Assembly (NCBI GenBank): GCA_964017235.1 | Contig: OZ024933.1 | Coordinates: forward strand, 6,947,962 to 7,011,961 | DNA from: Sabellastarte sp. h YS-2021 | Taxonomy: Eukaryota; Annelida; Polychaeta; Sabellida; Sabellidae | Reading direction: 5' to 3' | Length of the DNA stretch: 64,000 bases | Shown here: piece after piece, positions 39,480-49,822 of the stretch | Numbering within the stretch: position 1 is the stretch's first letter | How the letters are laid out: every line of letters begins with the position of its first letter | Made by a program: the position numbers and the translations under genes | The notes under the pieces: generated by a model | Told to the model about the DNA's origin: nothing | Seen by the model: the letters and a program-made list of their open reading frames with translations, nothing else | Databases searched by the model: none

Positions 39480-40305
39480 GTTGGTTACACGCAACCCGCC
39501 AAACAAAAATCTTACAGTGAGCAACAAATATTCAAGTAAAACTGTATTGCTCACAGGTCACACAGATAACCACAAAATAATAAACCTTATTTCATTATTA
39601 AATAAATGTGACTAGATATAATTTTATCACATAACCAAAGCACAGGTTATAAAACTACTTATTCAATTAAATATATGTAATTCAATTAATAATTAAATAC
39701 ATTTCCATCACAACTAAAATGCACAGATAGTAACCTATCATAACCAGTATTTAAATCAAATCTATGTTTACAACTACAAAACTCAAACTGCTAGTTACAA
39801 GCAAACATTCCACTAAATCATAACACACATAACTTAAACACTCACCTGCATCACCAAACAAACTAGCACACTAGCTGCAAAGCCACAATCAAACAATTGT
39901 ATCGGGCCGTTTAGACACCAGCACCGGGTTGAAACGGCTCACTGCGCCGTTTCAACACCACACAATCACCAAAACCGTGACCCCCAACTCCTCTCTTTCA
40001 AAACATACAAAACAATGACATCGCGCTAGCAACTTCCGCTAACTGACAAAAGACAAAATTATTTCGTCTAGCGGCCACGCTACCACATACTCTATATGAA
40101 CAGAAAAAAAAACAATATTTTCAAAATGACTAGCTGCACCATTTCACTCTATAAGTATAGTCAAGTATCCTTGATTCGAGGGTCTTGTTGATTCGAGTAT
40201 TTTCGTTTTTCTTGGATTTTAGAGCATCTACTTTCACTTTGTATAACATAAAAAGGTGCTTTGGAATTTATAGTTTTATAAAACACATCCAAATTGCTGC
40301 CAAAT
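39480..40305. other. No recognisable gene
   Basis: AT-rich sequence; a small inverted pair 'gccgtttagacaccagcacc'/'cggctcactgcgccgttt' near 39905-39955 is the only structure noted. Confidence 0.45.
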
Positions 40306-40348
40306 TTGCAAATTTAATAAGTAAATTAAATTTTTATAAGTTAATACC

Positions 40349-40521
40349 CTATCCAATGGACAATAGCTTATCCGGTCGGCGCGGACCGGCCCGCCAAACG
40401 ACAGAAAAAGTCATTCTGTATGCATGCATACTGGCCGGCCGGCCCTGGTGTGCACTCGCCAGGTGGCGCATAGGTATTGCTTCCTGTCTAGACAGAATGA
40501 CGTCGTGGCATCTTTTTCGTT
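40349..40521 (+). repeat. DIRS inverted terminal repeat, 3' side of element
   Basis: Starts 'ctatccaatggacaatagct', includes a GC-rich segment with 'ggccggccggcc' and ends near 'ctttttcgtt'. It matches 46532-46704 in inverted orientation with a few mismatches. Confidence 0.93.
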
Positions 40522-40580
40522 GTCTAAACTAATTGGACCCCTAGTAAGCTGATAGCGGGGTCGGTGGGAGGGTCTTGTGT

Positions 40581-40676
40581 GTCCATTGGATAGGGTATTA
40601 ACTTATAAAAATTTAATTTACTTATTAAATTTGCAATTTTATTGCGTTAATACATCCTATCCAATGGACAATAGCT
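40581..40676. repeat. DIRS internal complementary region
   Basis: 40581-40636 is the reverse complement of the left outer edge (40306-40365). 40637-40676 is the reverse complement of the right outer edge (46685-46724). The abutment of the two defines the element's two ends to within a few bases. Confidence 0.92.
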
Positions 40677-41015
40677 GAATAACTACCGCTTGGTCGGCGG
40701 GTAAGTTACTAGGGACTAAGGATTGAACTCCAGCTCAGAAATTCAAAACCCTTTATAAGCCTAGGGAGACCTTGAAGTCAATAACCCCTAAGGCTATGGT
40801 CGAATGTCATCATCCGGTTATTTGGAGTAGAACCGTCAGAATCGACCCTGCTCCCCCCCCTTTTTTTCTCTTTTTTTCAGATCTAGTCTGAACTAGAGGA
40901 AGGGAGGGACGAGCGTCGTCCCAAAGAATACACTCCCAAGGAAGCAATTTCCAGATTTTCTTCTTTTTTTTTCTTTTTTTTTTTGATGCTTCTTAACTAT
41001 ATGTACAACAATTAT

Positions 41016-44000
41016 TTACATATGTGCAGTGCTCCCCTTGCTGCTGGTCCGTTGGTGAATCTGCTGTGCAGCTACAACCGGACCCAGATGGTAGAGCTCC
41101 GAGTCAGCCCAAGCCACATCCTTCAAATAGAATTGAGTGAAGGTATTATGTGATTTCCAATGGCAGGCTGCCAAGATCTGGTCTAAGGAAACTCCCGACT
41201 GGAAGGCCTTAGAGGCAGCAAAGGCCCTGACATCATGAGCTTTAACTTGATGTAGAGTATGGGCCTGGTGATCAGAGAGCTCATAGCATAGGATCACAGT
41301 CTGTTTGATCCAAGAGGAGACAGTGGCAGGTGAGATGTCCTTGTCGAAGCCTTTCTTAAAGGAGACAAAAACTAACTCCTTACCCTGCCTAAGGTCTGCA
41401 GTTCTGTCCAAATAGTAGCGCAAAGCTCTGACTGGACAAAGTGATCTGTCAGACCTGAGGGACTTATCCAGAGTTGGTGCCAGGGCTGGTATAACCACTG
41501 GGGCCACACTATATGGACCCTCTTTGGCCAGCTGATTCTTAGCAAGAAAGCTGGGTGAAGGATACAGGGAAACTTTTGACCAGTCAGCCTGGTGCCGTAT
41601 GTTTCTGTTCAACCAAGCATGGATCTCACTTCTTATTTTACCTGACCCTAGGGCTAAAAGGAAGACTGTCTTGAATGTTAAATGTTTCAGAGATGCTTCC
41701 TTAATAGGCTCGAAAGGAGCCTTAGTAAGCTGGTGAAGGACCAAGGAGAGATTCCAAGAGGGAATTCCCCTCCGGCCTTTGGGTCTGTCTCTGTGGAAAC
41801 TATCCAGGAGACGAGTGAGATTTTCATCTTTGCTGACGTTAGTCGGGACATTTCCCAATTTGTCAGCAATGGCCGACCTGTAACCATCAATGGTACTGGG
41901 CTGCAGATTCCTGTCTTGAAATAAGTGCAGAAGGAAATCAGCCACGGAATTTACAGGGGGTGCCCTGAAGTCCACCTTATTAGAGACGCACCATTTTGTA
42001 AAAATGGACCACTTTGCCTCATAGACTGATCTGGTGGATCTCCTTTGAGGAGCCTCAATTCTCTCTGCCACTGCCTTAGAGAACCCTTGTTTCTTGATTG
42101 CGCTGGCTCTAGGAGCCATGCGTGGAGATTCAGGTTCATCAGATTTCTGTGAGGGATCTGATTGAAGGGCTGTGACAGGAGGTTTGGAAGACAAGGTAGG
42201 CTCAGAGGGATTTGACTGGACATGGTTACCAGATCCCAAAACCAGGGCATGTTTGGCCACCCCGGAGCGATCACAATGATCCTCTTGCATGGGGTGTCTA
42301 GCAACTTCTCCACCACTTTGCCCAGAATGGCTGTCGGTGGGAAGGCATAAGCGTCCAGATCCTCCCATGGCATACTGAGTGCATCCACTGCTATAGCCAG
42401 GGAGTCCGGTACCGGTGACACAAATAGAGGCAACTTGTTGTTGAACCTCGTGGCGAACAAGTCCACTTGAGGTCGGTGCCACCTGCTGCATATCATTTGA
42501 AAGACCTTTGGAAGGAGGGACCACTCCGTCTGGATGGTCTGGCCAAGTCTGGACAGCTTGTCCGCTATCATGTTTAGATGGCCTGGGATATGTCAGGCTT
42601 TGAGAGTTACCTGTTTCCTGGTACACCAGGTTAGGATTCTCCAAAGGAGAGCACATAGAGGGCCCGATTTCATTCCCCCTTCCTTGTTTATGTATGCTAC
42701 CACAGTGGTATTGTCTGTTGCTACAAGAACTATCTTGTTTGAGCAAAGATCTTGGAACTCCGTTAAGGCTAAGAGAACCGCTTTGAGCTCCAGATAATTG
42801 ATATGCAGTTTGCTTTCTGGAAGGGACCAGGTTCCTCTTGCGGTACGCTCGTTTAAGTGAGCGCCCCACCCTTCTTTTGACGCGTCTGTAAAGAGTTGCA
42901 GAGCGTGTTTTAATGGGTGTAAAGGCTGACCTGTGAGAACGTTGTCTCCGTCTAGCCACCATCTTAGGTGCGGGTGCAAGGACCTGAGGATGGGAATCGT
43001 CTTTTCCAACGATTCCGGGACCCTCCAGTTGTTTTTGAGGTGCCATTGGATTGGCCGCATGTGAAGACGGCCTAGGTGAACTTGTTTCTCTGTGGCAGTA
43101 AGTAAACCTATTAGGGACATGAATTGCCGGACCGGACAGGTCGGTGCGGCTAAAAGTTCCAGTATCTTGTCCTGAAGGTTCTGCCAGCGATCCGGAGTCG
43201 GTCTGACCCGGCCGGACCGGAGGTCGAACTGGTAGCCTACAAAATCGAAGACTTGTTTGGGCTCCAGTTCCGACTTTTCCAAGTTCAACACCCAACCCAG
43301 TGTTTGGCACATTTTGACTAGGACCTGAGTATGATGGAGACAAACCCGGCGGGAGGAAGCTCTTACCAACCAATCGTCTAGGTATTGGTGGATTCTTATA
43401 CCTTCCTGAATGGCCATCAACTTGACCTCTTTTGCTACCACAGTGAACTCCAAGGGCGCTGTCGACAGACCGAAGGGTAGAGCCTTGAATTGGTATGTCC
43501 GGCCCTTGACATGGAATCTCAGGTATTTCCTGGATTGTTCCTGTATAGGTATGTGGAAGTAGGCATCTCTCAGATCTATTGAGGTAACCCACTCCCCTTG
43601 CTGGAGGGAGGTTCTGATAGTCTCTGGTGTCTCCATTTTGAAAGTTTCTTGCTTGAGGAACAAGTTCAGCTTGCTCAGGTCTAAGATGGGTCTCCATTTG
43701 TTGTTGGGCTTGGGGACTAAAAATAGTCGATTGAAGAACCCTAGAGATGTTTGGTTGTGAACCAGTTCTATAGCATTTTTGCCCAGAAGCTGATGTAATG
43801 CCTCTAACAGGTAGCTGTTCCTGTGAGGATTGACATAACAGCTTGTGACAGTAGGAGACCTTGTGAGTTTTGGTCGGGTCCGAAAGGGGAGGGTGTAGCC
43901 TTCTTTCAGGATTTGAACCACTTTCGGACCAGACCCCATTTCCAGCCAAGTTTGCCAAAAGTTTTGAAGACGAGCCCCTACAGGCAGATTTGTTGCAGCA

Positions 44001-44252
44001 AGTTTGACATTTGTTACAGGATTTACACAACACAATTGAGTGACACAAGAAACACCTTTCACAGATTTTAATTTGTAATTTTTTTTGATATGACAGACTG
44101 GCCACCCGGGACTTACTCCTCTCTTTTGGGAATGCCCGGGTGCAGTACGAACACGATTTACAACATTCAAGTTTACAGTTTTGTCTATCAAATGTTCTTG
44201 TGATAATGTCTGGCTCCCGGCCAGCAGCCCCTCCTGTAATATGTCGACACAA
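41016..44252 (-). CDS. DIRS tyrosine recombinase (C-terminal part of this frame)
   Basis: The frame is 1078 codons long, but only roughly the last 400 codons are recognisable as recombinase. The first part overlaps the RT gene in another frame and may not be translated. Catalytic features are an Arg in GSGKIRSEIHAW, HDVRAFAAS (His-x-x-Arg) and CHWKSHNTFTQFYLKDV, containing the His/Trp and the nucleophilic Tyr. An N-terminal SAM-like core-binding region (VADFLLHLFQDRNLQPSTI) precedes it. The enzyme would integrate the circular DNA intermediate. Overlap with the RT frame is usual for DIRS elements. No stop interrupts the recombinase domain. Confidence 0.85.
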   Translation of the reverse strand: MCRHITGGAAGREPDIITRTFDRQNCKLECCKSCSYCTRAFPKERSKSRVASLSYQKKLQIKICERCFLCHSIVLCKSCNKCQTCCNKSACRGSSSKLLANLAGNGVWSESGSNPERRLHPPLSDPTKTHKVSYCHKLLCQSSQEQLPVRGITSASGQKCYRTGSQPNISRVLQSTIFSPQAQQQMETHLRPEQAELVPQARNFQNGDTRDYQNLPPARGVGYLNRSERCLLPHTYTGTIQEIPEIPCQGPDIPIQGSTLRSVDSALGVHCGSKRGQVDGHSGRYKNPPIPRRLVGKSFLPPGLSPSYSGPSQNVPNTGLGVELGKVGTGAQTSLRFCRLPVRPPVRPGQTDSGSLAEPSGQDTGTFSRTDLSGPAIHVPNRFTYCHRETSSPRPSSHAANPMAPQKQLEGPGIVGKDDSHPQVLAPAPKMVARRRQRSHRSAFTPIKTRSATLYRRVKRRVGRSLKRAYRKRNLVPSRKQTAYQLSGAQSGSLSLNGVPRSLLKQDSSCSNRQYHCGSIHKQGRGNEIGPSMCSPLENPNLVYQETGNSQSLTYPRPSKHDSGQAVQTWPDHPDGVVPPSKGLSNDMQQVAPTSSGLVRHEVQQQVASICVTGTGLPGYSSGCTQYAMGGSGRLCLPTDSHSGQSGGEVARHPMQEDHCDRSGVAKHALVLGSGNHVQSNPSEPTLSSKPPVTALQSDPSQKSDEPESPRMAPRASAIKKQGFSKAVAERIEAPQRRSTRSVYEAKWSIFTKWCVSNKVDFRAPPVNSVADFLLHLFQDRNLQPSTIDGYRSAIADKLGNVPTNVSKDENLTRLLDSFHRDRPKGRRGIPSWNLSLVLHQLTKAPFEPIKEASLKHLTFKTVFLLALGSGKIRSEIHAWLNRNIRHQADWSKVSLYPSPSFLAKNQLAKEGPYSVAPVVIPALAPTLDKSLRSDRSLCPVRALRYYLDRTADLRQGKELVFVSFKKGFDKDISPATVSSWIKQTVILCYELSDHQAHTLHQVKAHDVRAFAASKAFQSGVSLDQILAACHWKSHNTFTQFYLKDVAWADSELYHLGPVVAAQQIHQRTSSKGSTAHM

Positions 44253-44476
44253 TGATTGTCATTTATAGGACTGCTGGCCCTTGGCTGGTCGCGAGGAGTA
44301 ATGTGAACCTTTCCCTCGACTTCTCTTTTGTCCTTTGCCAATATTCTTCCAAGATGGCCTGTCATTCTTGAAGGAAGAAGATTTCCTGTCACCCTTCCTC
44401 TCCGGTCTCTCATAGGGATGGAACCGACCCTTTCCTTTTGCACCTGAGGACTGACCCTTGTTTTCAAACTGTACAA
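41951..44476 (-). pseudogene. DIRS reverse transcriptase-RNase H, with an in-frame stop
   Basis: The RT blocks are FLVPKPNNKWRPILDLSKLN, WVTSIDLRDAYFHIPI, FGLSTAPLEFT and HQYLDDWLVRAS (YLDD). RNase H follows with LFTDASKEGWGAHL and VATDNTTVVAYI. A TGA at 42593-42595 interrupts the frame just before a conserved His-Ile-Pro-Gly segment. The same frame then continues (DKLSRLGQ, VDLFATRFN, VDALSMPWEDLDAYAFPP) to 41951, as in other DIRS pol proteins. No methyltransferase domain was noticed. The start codon is uncertain because of overlap with gag. Confidence 0.88.
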
Positions 44477-46407
44477 TCTCCTCTTCGGCCTTCTTAATCA
44501 GACTGTCCGGAAAGAGAGTAGAGATGTGGATGGGAGCAGTGCGTAAGCCCGCCATAGTGTCTGGTTTAACTCCAGTCCTGACGTGGGTAAGATATGCATC
44601 TCTACGAGCCAAGGTAAGGTTCCCCATGGAAATAAAAACAAATTCTGTGAGGTGTTCCATCGATTTGGCTGCTGCCTGGCAGATGCTAGAGTTAAAGTTC
44701 ATGAGGTGTTGCATTTCGTCCAGAGCAGTTGATACCTTAGCCGAGCCCTTACCCTTGCTTTCAGAGCGTACAGTTTTGAATTGTTCCTGCATATTCTGTT
44801 GCACCTTGAACAGGCACCTGTTAAAACTAGCAGCCTGGTTACAGATGATGGTAGCTTCTCGTGCCGACTTCTCCCAGCGTCTGAGTGTCTCTTGAGAGAT
44901 ACGCCTGGAAGTGGGATGTGAAGTGGAGAGACCAGACTGTCTAGCGATCCGGCTGTAGGAACTGTTCAATTTGCAAGCGTCTGTATACCAGGACGAGACT
45001 GCTATGGGGTCAGCTTTGTGGTCGGATGACAGCCCGTACCACTTGGCCTGTGACTTTGCAGGTCTCAAGAACTGGTCCATCATCAAGCCACCGGCTTCTG
45101 AACTTCGGGAGGGGTAACCCTCAACCAGAGTAACGTTCAATTTACTGAGCTTCTTGCATAGCCACTCTTCTGTGGGCACGTGGACTGAGACCTTTCCTGG
45201 GGTGGAAGACTTGGGTCCTGAGAAGGGGTTGTCATCAGATCCTGTAGTTGCACTGTCTAATTCAGGGATATTCGACCAGCCCATATAGGAGCGGATACCG
45301 CTCATGGTTTCTCTATAGGTCTGTTCTTCACTGATTGTCTGGTCGGGTTCGATAGTCGTGCAGTCCGGATCCTCTGATAATTCACCCTCCTCTGCGTATA
45401 AGTCTACAGGCGGTTGGTCAGAGTAGTCAGAAGCTGAGGCTGAGCTGTCACTAGAGGAGCTATCCCGGCGTTGTCGGTGCAATGGTGGAGAGCCGGAGTC
45501 GGTGGCCAGAGTGGATTTAGGCCGGTCAGAACGGGCCTTAGAAGAAGGGTCGGTACCAGTGTAAGTAACCGGGCGGTGCCGGTCAGAAGAAGGCTGGCTG
45601 GCAGGTCGGTGCTCAGAAGCAGCAGATTCTTTGCCAGTGCGCCCAGATGAAGAGGGTCGGACCGACTTCTGGTCGGTGACAAGCTGGCTGGATGACAGAT
45701 GCTGAGAAGCAGAGATGTCTTTCCCAGTGCGCTTTGAAGATGTAGTTGTCGTCTCCGAACCGGGCTGGCTGGCTGACTGATGTACAAGTACAGAGGAGTC
45801 TGTGCCAGTGCGCCCTGAAGAAACAGGCTGAAAGAAGGGTTCGGAGTCTCTGGTGACAGTGGCTGGTGGAGTGTGAAGGGGGGACTTTGACAGCAGCTGA
45901 GAAAGTCGGCTGATCCACAGGTTGGAGAGACTTAGCCAAGAGAAGAGCCTCCAGTTTGTTAAAACGGTCCGTCCATTTTTTATCAAGTTCATCAAACTTA
46001 GCGTCTTCAACCGCTTTGGTAGGTTTCTTAGCTTTAGAAGAAGATGATGAGGAGGGCTTATCTTTCTTGCTTTTCTTCTCAGGTACTGCAGGGGAGGAAG
46101 AGGTAGTAGGTTCTACGGGACCCAAAACTGCCACTGAAGAAGGGTCAACTAACGTAGAGTCTTTACTGGGAGTAGAATCCATTTTCTTTGCCTCTCGTTT
46201 TTCTTTCTTAAGTCTATAAGAAGGCGTAGAAAGTTGCTGCACTTGTTCAGGGGTGAGAATGTTACAAAAATTACACTCACTCTCTGGATTCTTAATACAT
46301 GGATCCTCTCCCTTCTTTTTATCCCTGCAGCGTGCGCAGAAGGCATGCCCATCAAAGGAGGCCATAGCATGGCCACAACTCCCCCTTTTTTGACCAGGTG
46401 AAGACAT
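44259..46407 (-). pseudogene. DIRS gag-like protein, frameshifted
   Basis: The N-terminal frame (46407 down to about 45880) begins MSSPGQKRGSCGHAMASFDG and has paired Cys motifs (CARCRDK, CNFCNILTPEQVQQL) typical of DIRS gag. The rest lies in another frame (about 45880 to 44259) with Ser/Thr-rich repeats, then LDEMQHLMNFNSSICQA and a basic C-terminus rich in KGK/RS. The switch occurs at or near a run of six G at 45878-45883 (plus strand), suggesting a replication-slippage indel. Confidence 0.82.
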
Positions 46408-46531
46408 AACGAAGTCTATACACTCTCCACTACTTATAAAACAATATATTTAAGGGAAAAAACGAAAACCCTGGCATTAATAATACAAAATCTTGAGAGC
46501 AGAAATTTCCGTGTGAACACACCACGCGCCA

Positions 46532-46704
46532 AACGAAAAAGATGCCATGACGTCATTCTGTCTAGACAGGAAGCAATACCTATGCGCCACCTGGCGAGTG
46601 CACACCAGGGCCGGCCGGCCAGTATGCATGCATATAGAATGACTTTTTCTGTCGTTTGGCGGGCCGGTCCGCGCCGACCGGATAAGCTATTGTCCATTGG
46701 ATAG
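46532..46704 (-). repeat. DIRS inverted terminal repeat, 5' side of element
   Basis: Inverted partner of 40349-40521. The last ~20 bp outside it (to 46724) are represented in the internal complementary region. Confidence 0.93.
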
Positions 46705-46899
46705 GATGTATTAACGCAATAAAAATAATATTTAGACGTGAAAAGGGCTCGTAACTTAAACGTTAAAACTCGCGAATCATCAAGACGTAAGGCTACTTAT
46801 AAAACACTTAATTGACCGGTACTTACAAAACAAAAGGAGAAACCATTGGCTAAATTGCAGAATTCCCCTCCCGGATATAGCTGAAAGTAGTTCCGTCAT

Positions 46900-47410
46900 A
46901 TATCTATATATATATATATCTAGATAAATATATATATATGCAAAAAAAATAAATAAAATGAAATAAAATAATACAAATTAACAAATATGTAGATTAGTAA
47001 GTAGACGTGAAAGCAGGTAGACAGGTAGACAGGTCGGCTGGTAGACAGGTCGGCGGGTTGGCAGGTAGACAGGTCGGCAGGTAGACAGATATTATAAAAA
47101 GTATAAAAGAAAATAATAAAAATAATTGACAAAAAATAATTTTATATTTGGAGATTATAAAATAAAGGAACAATGTAACATAGTTTCTGATTGGTTAATC
47201 AGACAAAAAAAAACATGCATTACAGTGTCATAAAGGTGTGGATATTTGTTCTGGTGACCTGCCGACCCGCCGACCTGCCGACCCGCCGACCTGCCGACCA
47301 GCCGACCTGCCTACCAGCCGACCTGCCTACCAGCCAACCTGTCTACCTGCCTACATGTCTACCTGCCTACATGTCTACCTGCCTACATGTCTACCTGTCC
47401 ACTTATCTTA
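46900..47410. repeat. Minisatellite present in two inverted arms
   Basis: The left arm (about 47010-47095) is made of 'gtagacaggtcggc' units. The right arm (about 47256-47405) is made of complementary 'gccgacctgcctacc' units. An A/T-rich spacer of about 160 bp lies between, and an alternating TA tract sits at 46903-46937. Together they could form a large cruciform. The frames in it are artefacts of the repeat. Confidence 0.8.
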
Positions 47411-47512
47411 TTTTCCATTTAATCAGGAACTATATTATTGCAGAAAATAACTTCACTTATATTCCTACGCCTTTCTACTACTACTATAGGGTCTGTATAG
47501 GGTGCAGATCAA

Positions 47513-48552
47513 TATTTGAGGGGGGGTAAAATGGGGGTGAATTTATAGGTTGCAGATCAATGGGGGAGGGGGGATTTGCGGGTTGAAGTGTGGTGACACG
47601 TGTATTGGTTTATGGGATTAAGGGGTTTTATAATTTATAGGTTGCAGGTAAATGGGGAGGGGGTTTTTTGGGGGGAAGCAAGTGTGGTGGCATGTGTATT
47701 TTGACTGAGGGATTGAGGAGAAGGAAATTGTGAGACTGAGGACATGCTCCCCCCTCCCACAATGGTGCGGAGCACCATTGGGGGTTTGAACTTTGTTGTG
47801 CCTTTTATTTGAAATTATCCCTGTGTATTTTTTTCTGGTTAAAATCTATTTCCAAAGCATATTGTGAATCCTTGTTTTCACTGCTTTTAAATCATTTTAT
47901 CGCTTTAACCATAAAACATCAGAATATTTTTATGAAAACCAAGATATTCTTTTTTTTAATTATTTGTCCAATTTATAACCTTTTTCTTTCTTGAGTCATT
48001 TCATAATTATCAGAATAAGTTATAAAATTCTAATTATTCTTTTTTCAACTGATTCAACCAAATAACTTTTTTTTCCTGAGAAAAAAAAACAGCACATCCT
48101 TACTGGTTGAGTTCCAAGCATGAAATGAAACATCAGACTGGCTTATTGACAGAAATTATTATGAGCCCACCCAATTGATTAACACCCTCACTTATTGATC
48201 TGCAACCTATAAATTTCCACCAGAATCTCAACACCTGTGTCCTCTTTAGTTTTGAATTTCAAAAGCCTCTCACATTAATTGAGGTTTGATCAAGAAAGGG
48301 GTGGGGGGATTTAATATGAGAGGATTATTGAGCATTTAACTCAGATAAAAGACACACTTGTTTAACTTACTGTGTGCTTTGTTTACAGCTAAGGGATCTT
48401 TTTACTGTATTTGAGGAGGGGGTAAAATAGGGGTGAATTTATAGGTTGCAGATCAATGGGGGAGGGGGGATTTGCGGGTTGAAGCATGGTGACACGTGTA
48501 TTGGTTTATGGGATTAAGGGGTTTTATAATTTATAGGTTGCAGATTAATGGG
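47513..48552. repeat. Two ~140-bp direct repeats bracketing 0.75 kb
   Basis: 47513-47655 and 48411-48552 are nearly identical ('ggggtgaatttataggttgc', 'gatttgcgggttgaag', 'gacacgtgtattggtttatg'). Short inverted pieces ('gcaacctataaatt') occur at about 48190 and 48642. They lie just outside the first gene of the Polinton, so they may be part of its left end or of an older repeat there. A perfect 9-bp-stem palindrome sits at 47760-47780. Confidence 0.7.
47800..48400. other. AT-rich, no gene
   Basis: Only short frames, no motifs; lies between the direct repeats. Confidence 0.5.
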
Positions 48553-48700
48553 TCACAGATGTATTGGTTTTTATCTGTGTTGTTGAGGGTTTAAAATTTA
48601 CAGGTTGCAGGAATTGAATTAGTCATTGATTTATTAATGAGCAACCTATAAATTCTAATATTTTACTGGTTGAATCAAATTTAGGTATCGATTTTGCCAG

Positions 48701-48708
48701 TATATAAG
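48701..48708 (+). promoter_or_regulatory. TATA box of the 279-residue orphan gene
   Basis: TATATAAG lies 65 bp ahead of the ATG at 48766. It is the only TATA box of this element on the plus strand. Confidence 0.7.
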
Positions 48709-48765
48709 ATGCCGTTTTGCTTTGGGGAAAGCCAAACATTTTTCTGATCTTCATAGATAGACACT

Positions 48766-49605
48766 ATGGAGAAAAAACAACTTCAGTGTATTTTGGAAGA
48801 CAGTAAATTCGATGGCGGAAAATATTTAAGAATTAAAAAAGGGAGTAGATTCATTTGTCTCCCTATGAAAGCAATAAACATTTTGATTGAAAATATATCC
48901 CAGATAAGTGAAGCTGTGAAGAATGGTTTGCCATACTCAATCAAACTAAGTGACGCAATCGATGTGGAGGTTACTCTGTTCAAAGGAATTGCTTACGTTG
49001 TTTTCAAGAAAGGAACTTTTTACATAAATGCTGCATTTGAGGAATGGCGTATCGTCGAAGAATCTATTCCAGATAGTTTTTTCCCCAGGGTTTGCGGATT
49101 TGTCTATACTCCAAAAGATGCGAGGGTAGAAATCTTCCAAGTCATTTGTGATGGGGCTTTTCCAAAGTCTTTTTACACAGAGGAGGGTGCCAAGTCTTAC
49201 GCGAGTTCCTTGCCAGGTGTCTGTACAGTAGTTAAGAAAACAGTGACTGCTCCGGATGGAATTTCAATGGTTCACAATGCAAAAGCGTACCTGATGCGTA
49301 ATAAACTGAAAAACCTACTGAAAGAAGTCTGCTACGGGTGCCAATACGATCGCCCCAGTCAAATCGAACACTCCTGCTTGGAATCGTTGGAAGACTCTGT
49401 GGATAAGTATTACGGGAAGTTTGAAATTGGCTCCGATGAGTTGAAAGACTTTTTAAATAAAGTGATGGATAAATTGCAGATGTCGCCATTCAGGGGGTTC
49501 ATATTGGATCATAAACCGGATGAGGGAAAAGTTCTTGCAGCTCTAAAGGAAGACAATATACCAGAAATCTGGACAGAGTTATTTAACGAAATTTGTTTTG
49601 CATAA
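48766..49605 (+). CDS. Polinton orphan protein with CCHC motif
   Basis: The 279-residue protein has no function I can name. Its central C-terminal half carries CYGCQYDRPSQIEHSC (residues 189-204), a CX2CX9HXC arrangement able to bind zinc. I have the impression that similar 'GC..D.PSQ..H.C' segments occur in other proteins of invertebrate virus-like elements, but this is recollection, not a search. No signal peptide or membrane segment. It is transcribed opposite to all other genes of the element, from its own TATA box. An AATAAA at 49686-49691 lies 80 bp after the stop. It converges with the 67-residue gene at 49816. Possible roles are early/regulatory or DNA-binding; this is an inference from position only. 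Confidence 0.75.
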   Translation: MEKKQLQCILEDSKFDGGKYLRIKKGSRFICLPMKAINILIENISQISEAVKNGLPYSIKLSDAIDVEVTLFKGIAYVVFKKGTFYINAAFEEWRIVEESIPDSFFPRVCGFVYTPKDARVEIFQVICDGAFPKSFYTEEGAKSYASSLPGVCTVVKKTVTAPDGISMVHNAKAYLMRNKLKNLLKEVCYGCQYDRPSQIEHSCLESLEDSVDKYYGKFEIGSDELKDFLNKVMDKLQMSPFRGFILDHKPDEGKVLAALKEDNIPEIWTELFNEICFA

Positions 49606-49685
49606 AAGCGATATGTAAATTGGAATTTGTACTGGTAATTGTGAAAAATGGTGGTAAAAGTTATTATTATTATTTGTGTAATGAA

Positions 49686-49691
49686 AATAAA
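49686..49691 (+). terminator. Polyadenylation signal AATAAA
   Basis: Canonical hexamer 80 bp downstream of the stop of the plus-strand orphan gene; a second AATAAA follows about 15 bp later. Confidence 0.6.
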
Positions 49692-49764
49692 TCAGATATA
49701 GAAATAAAAAGCCTTTTTTTTCATTCAAAATCTAGACTTTCCTGGTCCCCGGTAGTTTAAACTA

Positions 49765-49822
49765 CCTATTATTCACTCAGCGGTGAGGGTTTCATGAAGG
49801 GAGTCCAACCTTCACTCATTGT
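49765..49822 (-). other. Conserved two-hairpin 3' element, copy 1
   Basis: On the minus strand it starts ACAATGAG, forms a GAAGG/CCTTC hairpin, continues TGAAACCC, forms a CTCA/TGAG hairpin and ends ATAATAGG. The same order with different but complementary stem bases is found at 56168-56226. It overlaps the stop codon of the 67-residue gene. Confidence 0.6.

Larger units (their letters stand above)
40306..46724 (-). mobile_element. DIRS-type tyrosine-recombinase retrotransposon, complete termini
   Basis: Minus-strand element of about 6.4 kb with gag, RT-RNase H and tyrosine recombinase frames. It has the diagnostic DIRS architecture: inverted terminal repeats (40349-40521 and 46532-46704) and an internal complementary region (40581-40676). 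The latter is the reverse complement of the left outer edge joined to that of the right outer edge. DIRS elements are thought to replicate through a circular intermediate made with these sequences and integrate by recombinase without target duplication; none is seen. gag is frameshifted and pol has a stop, so the copy is probably non-autonomous. Confidence 0.93.

Noticed and set aside
47190-47530. Frames rich in Cys-Leu-Pro-Ala-Asp repeats.
   Set aside because: Produced by the 'gccgacctgcctacc' minisatellite in several frames, so not protein-driven.
49765-49822. Hammerhead ribozyme in the 3' hairpin element.
   Set aside because: The stem followed by GAAA is there, but the required CUGANGA core is not (ACAAUGA instead); kept only as an unclassified structured element.
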